From Rhizobium tibeticum (GTDB taxonomy: Bacteria; Pseudomonadota; Alphaproteobacteria; Rhizobiales; Rhizobiaceae), in NCBI RefSeq assembly GCF_900110205.1, contig NZ_FOCV01000027.1, forward strand, positions 1 to 64,000: a stretch of 64,000 nucleotides of DNA. The letters run 5' to 3'. Both the position numbers and the translations under genes were made by a program. Within the stretch, counting starts at the first letter, position 1, and every line of letters begins with the position of its first letter. Below are positions 61,437 to 64,000 of the stretch, in pieces. Below the pieces are notes generated by a model. That model had not been told where the DNA came from, made no database searches, and saw only the letters and a list, made by a program, of their open reading frames with translations.

Positions 61437-62033
61437 ATGAAGTTCGCCGTAGTGGATGGAGTCCGCCGGGAAGCCGGGACGGGTCTCGTCGGAACCTGCC
61501 CTGGATGTCAGGCACCTGTGACACCGAAATGCGGAGAGATACGGCTCCACCACTGGGCGCACCGCAGCACGGTTTTATGCGATCCGTGGCGGGAACCGGA
61601 GACCGAATGGCATCGAGCGTGGAAGAACCACCTTCCTCTCCATTGGCAGGAGGTTTGGCATCTAGCACCCGATGGCGCCGTGCACATCGCGGACGTGAAG
61701 ACCGCCACAGGCGCGGTGTTGGAGTTCCAGCACTCTGCGATCTCGCGAGAGGAGAGGGTGTCCAGAGAAGCGTTCTATCGTCCGATGGCATGGGTGGCGG
61801 ACGGCACCCGGCTGAAAAGAGACCTGTCCGCCTTCTGCGATGCGCTGGCCTATGCCCGCTCCGCCGAGACGAAGTTAAGGGCGTGGATCATTCCGCTCGG
61901 CGTGTGTGCGATCGTCGACCGATGGGCCGATAGTCGACACCCAGTGTTCCTCGATTTCGGAGACGTAGAATTTCCACCGCGATGGCTTCCGGCAACTGGC
62001 CTTCTTGGTGGCTACGGTACGCTCCCAAGATAG
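61437..62033 (+). CDS. CoiA-like protein (zinc ribbon plus nuclease-type domain)
   Basis: A 198-residue protein, start ATG 61437 with GGAG six bases upstream. The N-terminal zinc ribbon reads VGTCPGCQAPVTPKCGEIRL HHWAH-like, followed by TEWHRAWKNHLP and HIADVKTATGAVLEFQHSAI, matching the CoiA/PD-(D/E)xK core (D...E-F-Q-H). CoiA takes part in transformation-related recombination in Streptococcus. Here no competence gene is near, and many alphaproteobacteria carry such orphans, some in defence islands. It could be a DNA-processing or defence nuclease. Isolated, with 750 bases of non-coding DNA after it. Confidence 0.72.
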   Translation: MKFAVVDGVRREAGTGLVGTCPGCQAPVTPKCGEIRLHHWAHRSTVLCDPWREPETEWHRAWKNHLPLHWQEVWHLAPDGAVHIADVKTATGAVLEFQHSAISREERVSREAFYRPMAWVADGTRLKRDLSAFCDALAYARSAETKLRAWIIPLGVCAIVDRWADSRHPVFLDFGDVEFPPRWLPATGLLGGYGTLPR

Positions 62034-62786
62034 GCGCGGTGGCGACGCCCGTGCTCAGGCAAAGTGTTATCGACCACTACCTCACAGGGGCATCCATTCG
62101 AGGGCTGGCAAGGATCGAGCTGCGCAGGCCGTCGAAGCCACGATTAGGCCTTCTCGTTTCGAAGCCTATCTGGCACAGAAGCAGGCACGGAAGCCGCGGT
62201 TCTCAGTAAACCGGGTCCAACGGCGGGGTGGCGAATGATACAGGCTTCGCTGACCCCGCCTGAGATGGATTCGGCGTCGAATTCTATAAGAAATGGGCGC
62301 CAGACGCGCCAAACCCGCCGACGGCCGGATGCCGACCTGTGTCCGGAATTCTTGTCAAGATGACCAGCTTTCCCAAGGATTCAGAATCCAAGGCGACCAG
62401 CCCTCTGGAAATATTCTTATGACTTTCAGAGATATACGAAACTGTTCCAAAGAACATCTGATGGTATGTGGCCGAATTTCGAATTATATTCGGAGAACCT
62501 TCTCGGGGTGCAGGCAACGCTTTGGCCTCTGGCTCGCGCCTAGATCATTCGCAGGAGGCTCTCTTTGGACGCGGAAGGGGTTGCCCTCAACCTGGAGCCG
62601 AAGTGAATAATCCCATTCGCCCATTACTGAAGCCGCTTGGTTCGGTTCATCCGCAAGTTGCTTAGTTCGCCGTTGTCGTCTTGCCAAACACGGCAAGCAG
62701 TATCAGTATTTCAGCGTGTTGGAATATTCGAGAACCCCGCCTTCGACAATGTCTTGTGAGCACTCCTGCATCTGAAGGGATATCCT
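62034..62786. other. Long intergenic region, no gene recognised
   Basis: Seven hundred and fifty bases without a protein signature. A short frame (FEAYLAQKQARKPRFSVNRV, ending near 62238) has some charge bias but no match or start. The segment from about 62340 to 62480 is AT-richer. The promoter of the parvulin gene should lie in the last 100 bases; the GTG at 62787 is preceded by AAGGGA. Confidence 0.4.
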
Positions 62787-63671
62787 GTGAACCTCCTTAG
62801 GGAACCGCTGCTCCACTTCGTCCTTGGAGGCGCGCTCTTGTTTGCCGGATACGCGGGGCTGGAGCGCGAACAGACCGACGCCAGCGGCCTCGAACCGGTC
62901 CGGATCGGTGAAGGCGAGGTACGCTGGTTGAAGGAGACCTGGGCCAACCAATGGCTCCGCGCACCTAGTACTCAAGAGCTGCAAGGGCTTGTCGCCGATC
63001 TCGTGTCCGAGGAGCTGCTCGCCCGCGAGGCGCGGGAAATGGGTCTCGACAGGAACGACACGATCGTGCGTCGCCGTCTGGCACAGAAGCTGAAGTTCCT
63101 AGTCGAGGATACCTCGGGTCTCATCGAGCCAAAAGAAGCGGAGCTTCGGCAATTCTATGAGACCAACGCCGCCCGCTTCCAGAGCGGGGCGCGGGTGTCT
63201 TTCACGCAAATCTTCTTCAACCCGGCGCTGCGCAAGGACGCCTTCTCGGATGCGAAGGCGGCGCTCGCGGAGCTACAGGCGGCCGGCGATACCGACCTTG
63301 CGGCGACGGTTGGCGACAGACTGTTGTTTGACGCCGAAATCCGCGACGCCGACGAGCAGGCCGTATCCAGCATGTTCGGGCCGGAATTTGCGCGCGCGGT
63401 TTTCGCCCTTAGGCCCGGCCGATGGAGCGAGCCGGTCAAATCCGGATACGGCCTGCATCTTGTCTCGATTGCTGACACCAGCGCGGCGGAGCACCCCCTT
63501 TTTGAGGAGGTTCGCGACGAGGTCCTGCAGGAATGGCGACGTGAGAAAGAGAAAGACGTGAATCGGGACTACCTTGTTCGACTTCGCGAGAAATATGGGG
63601 TCGTGCTCGACGCTAGCGCGAAGGAATTGCTCGGCGCGGACCGTGTCGCTGACGCGGCAAAAGCACCATGA
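62787..63671 (+). CDS. Parvulin-type peptidyl-prolyl isomerase
   Basis: A 294-residue protein with a GTG start. One N-terminal membrane anchor (LLHFVLGGALLFAGYAG, residues 8-24) is followed by a SurA-like helical domain (ELQGLVADLVSEELLAREAR) and a parvulin domain (VSFTQIFFNPALRKDAFSDA, then EFARAVFALRPGRWSEPVKS GYGLHLVSI), including the G-x-H-L-V-x-I end. It speeds proline isomerisation or holds exported proteins in the periplasm. It overlaps the next gene by ATGA, so it is coupled to a HupE/UreJ-type membrane protein and is likely dedicated to its folding or that of its partners. Confidence 0.88.
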   Translation: MNLLREPLLHFVLGGALLFAGYAGLEREQTDASGLEPVRIGEGEVRWLKETWANQWLRAPSTQELQGLVADLVSEELLAREAREMGLDRNDTIVRRRLAQKLKFLVEDTSGLIEPKEAELRQFYETNAARFQSGARVSFTQIFFNPALRKDAFSDAKAALAELQAAGDTDLAATVGDRLLFDAEIRDADEQAVSSMFGPEFARAVFALRPGRWSEPVKSGYGLHLVSIADTSAAEHPLFEEVRDEVLQEWRREKEKDVNRDYLVRLREKYGVVLDASAKELLGADRVADAAKAP

Positions 63672-64000
63672 GGCGGATCTGGAACTCCAGCGCGGTGCTA
63701 CTGTTGACATTCAGCATTGGCCTTATGTCCCTGGTCGCTGCCGCCGCCCATGAAGTGCGTCCTGCATACCTCGAACTCCGCGAAGAGATGCCCAACGAGT
63801 TCAGCGTTCTACTCAAGACGCCCATGCGTGGCGACGCACGGCCGGCACTTGCTGCGGTATTCTCGGGCAAGGTTGAGAACATCACGCCGACCGTCTCGCG
63901 CCCGACGGGCGACGCCATGGTTCAGACCTGGCGTATGCGGACGATCGAGCCGCTCACCGGCCAAAAGGTTTTGATCGACGGGCTGCGGAGCACCATGACA
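63668..64000 (+). CDS. HupE/UreJ-type membrane protein, N-terminal part
   Basis: The first 111 residues are visible; the gene continues past the window. A signal peptide (SSAVLLLTFSIGLMSLVAAA) precedes AHEVRPAYLELREEMPNEFS then VLLKTPMRGDARPALAAVFS, the periplasmic N-terminal domain found on many HupE/UreJ-like proteins. HupE is a nickel (or other metal) permease. The membrane part is outside the window, so transport function is inferred from family. Coupled to the parvulin gene. Confidence 0.72.
   Translation, partial: MRRIWNSSAVLLLTFSIGLMSLVAAAAHEVRPAYLELREEMPNEFSVLLKTPMRGDARPALAAVFSGKVENITPTVSRPTGDAMVQTWRMRTIEPLTGQKVLIDGLRSTMT

Noticed and set aside
1..64000. Search for tRNA, rRNA, integrase, transposase or replication genes
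   Set aside because: None recognised by reading; absence is from inspection only and would need a tRNA and profile search to confirm.

Overview
The window looks like an accessory replicon, or an accessory region, of an alphaproteobacterium of the Rhizobiales (Rhizobium/Ensifer/Agrobacterium-like). This is inferred from GC-rich coding sequence and family content: a FUSC/DUF1656/HlyD exporter, DUF1269 and DUF4105 proteins, TPR-fused class III cyclases, a dnaE2 remnant, Kup, a glucoamylase-family protein and many small rhizobial-style hypothetical proteins. No rRNA, tRNA, CRISPR array, intact transposase, integrase or replication gene was recognised.

Layout. 1-4 kb: a MarR-controlled aromatic-acid/drug exporter (the FUSC gene is frameshifted) divergent from a NodT-type lipoprotein. 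4-8 kb: an adenylate cyclase and a TPR membrane protein. 7.9-17.3 kb: DUF4105 and DUF1269 proteins, then a sulfatase cluster (HAD hydrolase, formylglycine-generating enzyme, exported sulfatase, lipoprotein alpha/beta hydrolase) and an MFS exporter. The formylglycine-generating enzyme and the sulfatase carry the same 19-nt element upstream, and the hydrolase has a close variant. 17.5-25.4 kb: a small secreted protein, an ABC transporter remnant, a phosphoketolase/small Cys-rich ORF/glucoamylase-family operon and a LysR regulator. 26-28 kb: an AbiE type IV toxin-antitoxin pair whose toxin reading frame is broken. 28-35 kb: a gene graveyard (dnaE2, TpsA, cspA and TpsB fragments) around an intact MscS channel with a cyclic-nucleotide-binding domain.

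35.7-44 kb: a TadE/G-like pilus protein, a CYTH-CHAD protein, a frameshifted Nudix gene, a gamma-glutamylcyclotransferase-like protein, an aminotransferase, small proteins, and a regulator/methyltransferase pair with a perfect 22-bp palindrome over the regulator's start codon. 44-50 kb: a winged-helix/TPR regulator facing a cupin-RidA operon, a PhyH-type dioxygenase, and a VOC/WYL-regulator divergon. 50-54 kb: fragments of GNAT, MFS, P-type ATPase and Nudix genes beside intact DUF4336 and MFS genes. 54.5-59 kb: a cation-homeostasis block (CorA, PTS EIIA, broken KdpE-like regulator, Kup). 59-64 kb: a cyclase-TPR protein, an orphan CoiA-like protein, a parvulin isomerase and the start of a HupE/UreJ-type protein.

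Themes: cyclic-nucleotide signalling (two cyclases plus one CNBD channel), sulfatase maturation under a shared cis element, and a high density of broken genes (about fifteen). The lesions are a mix of truncations, which no sequencing error would produce, and single indels, which need read-level confirmation. I did not find a clearly new multi-gene system. The best leads are the shared sulfatase-regulon element, the 22-bp palindrome, the leaderless AbiEi promoter, and two small-protein loci (the AHWW family and the Cys-rich ORF).
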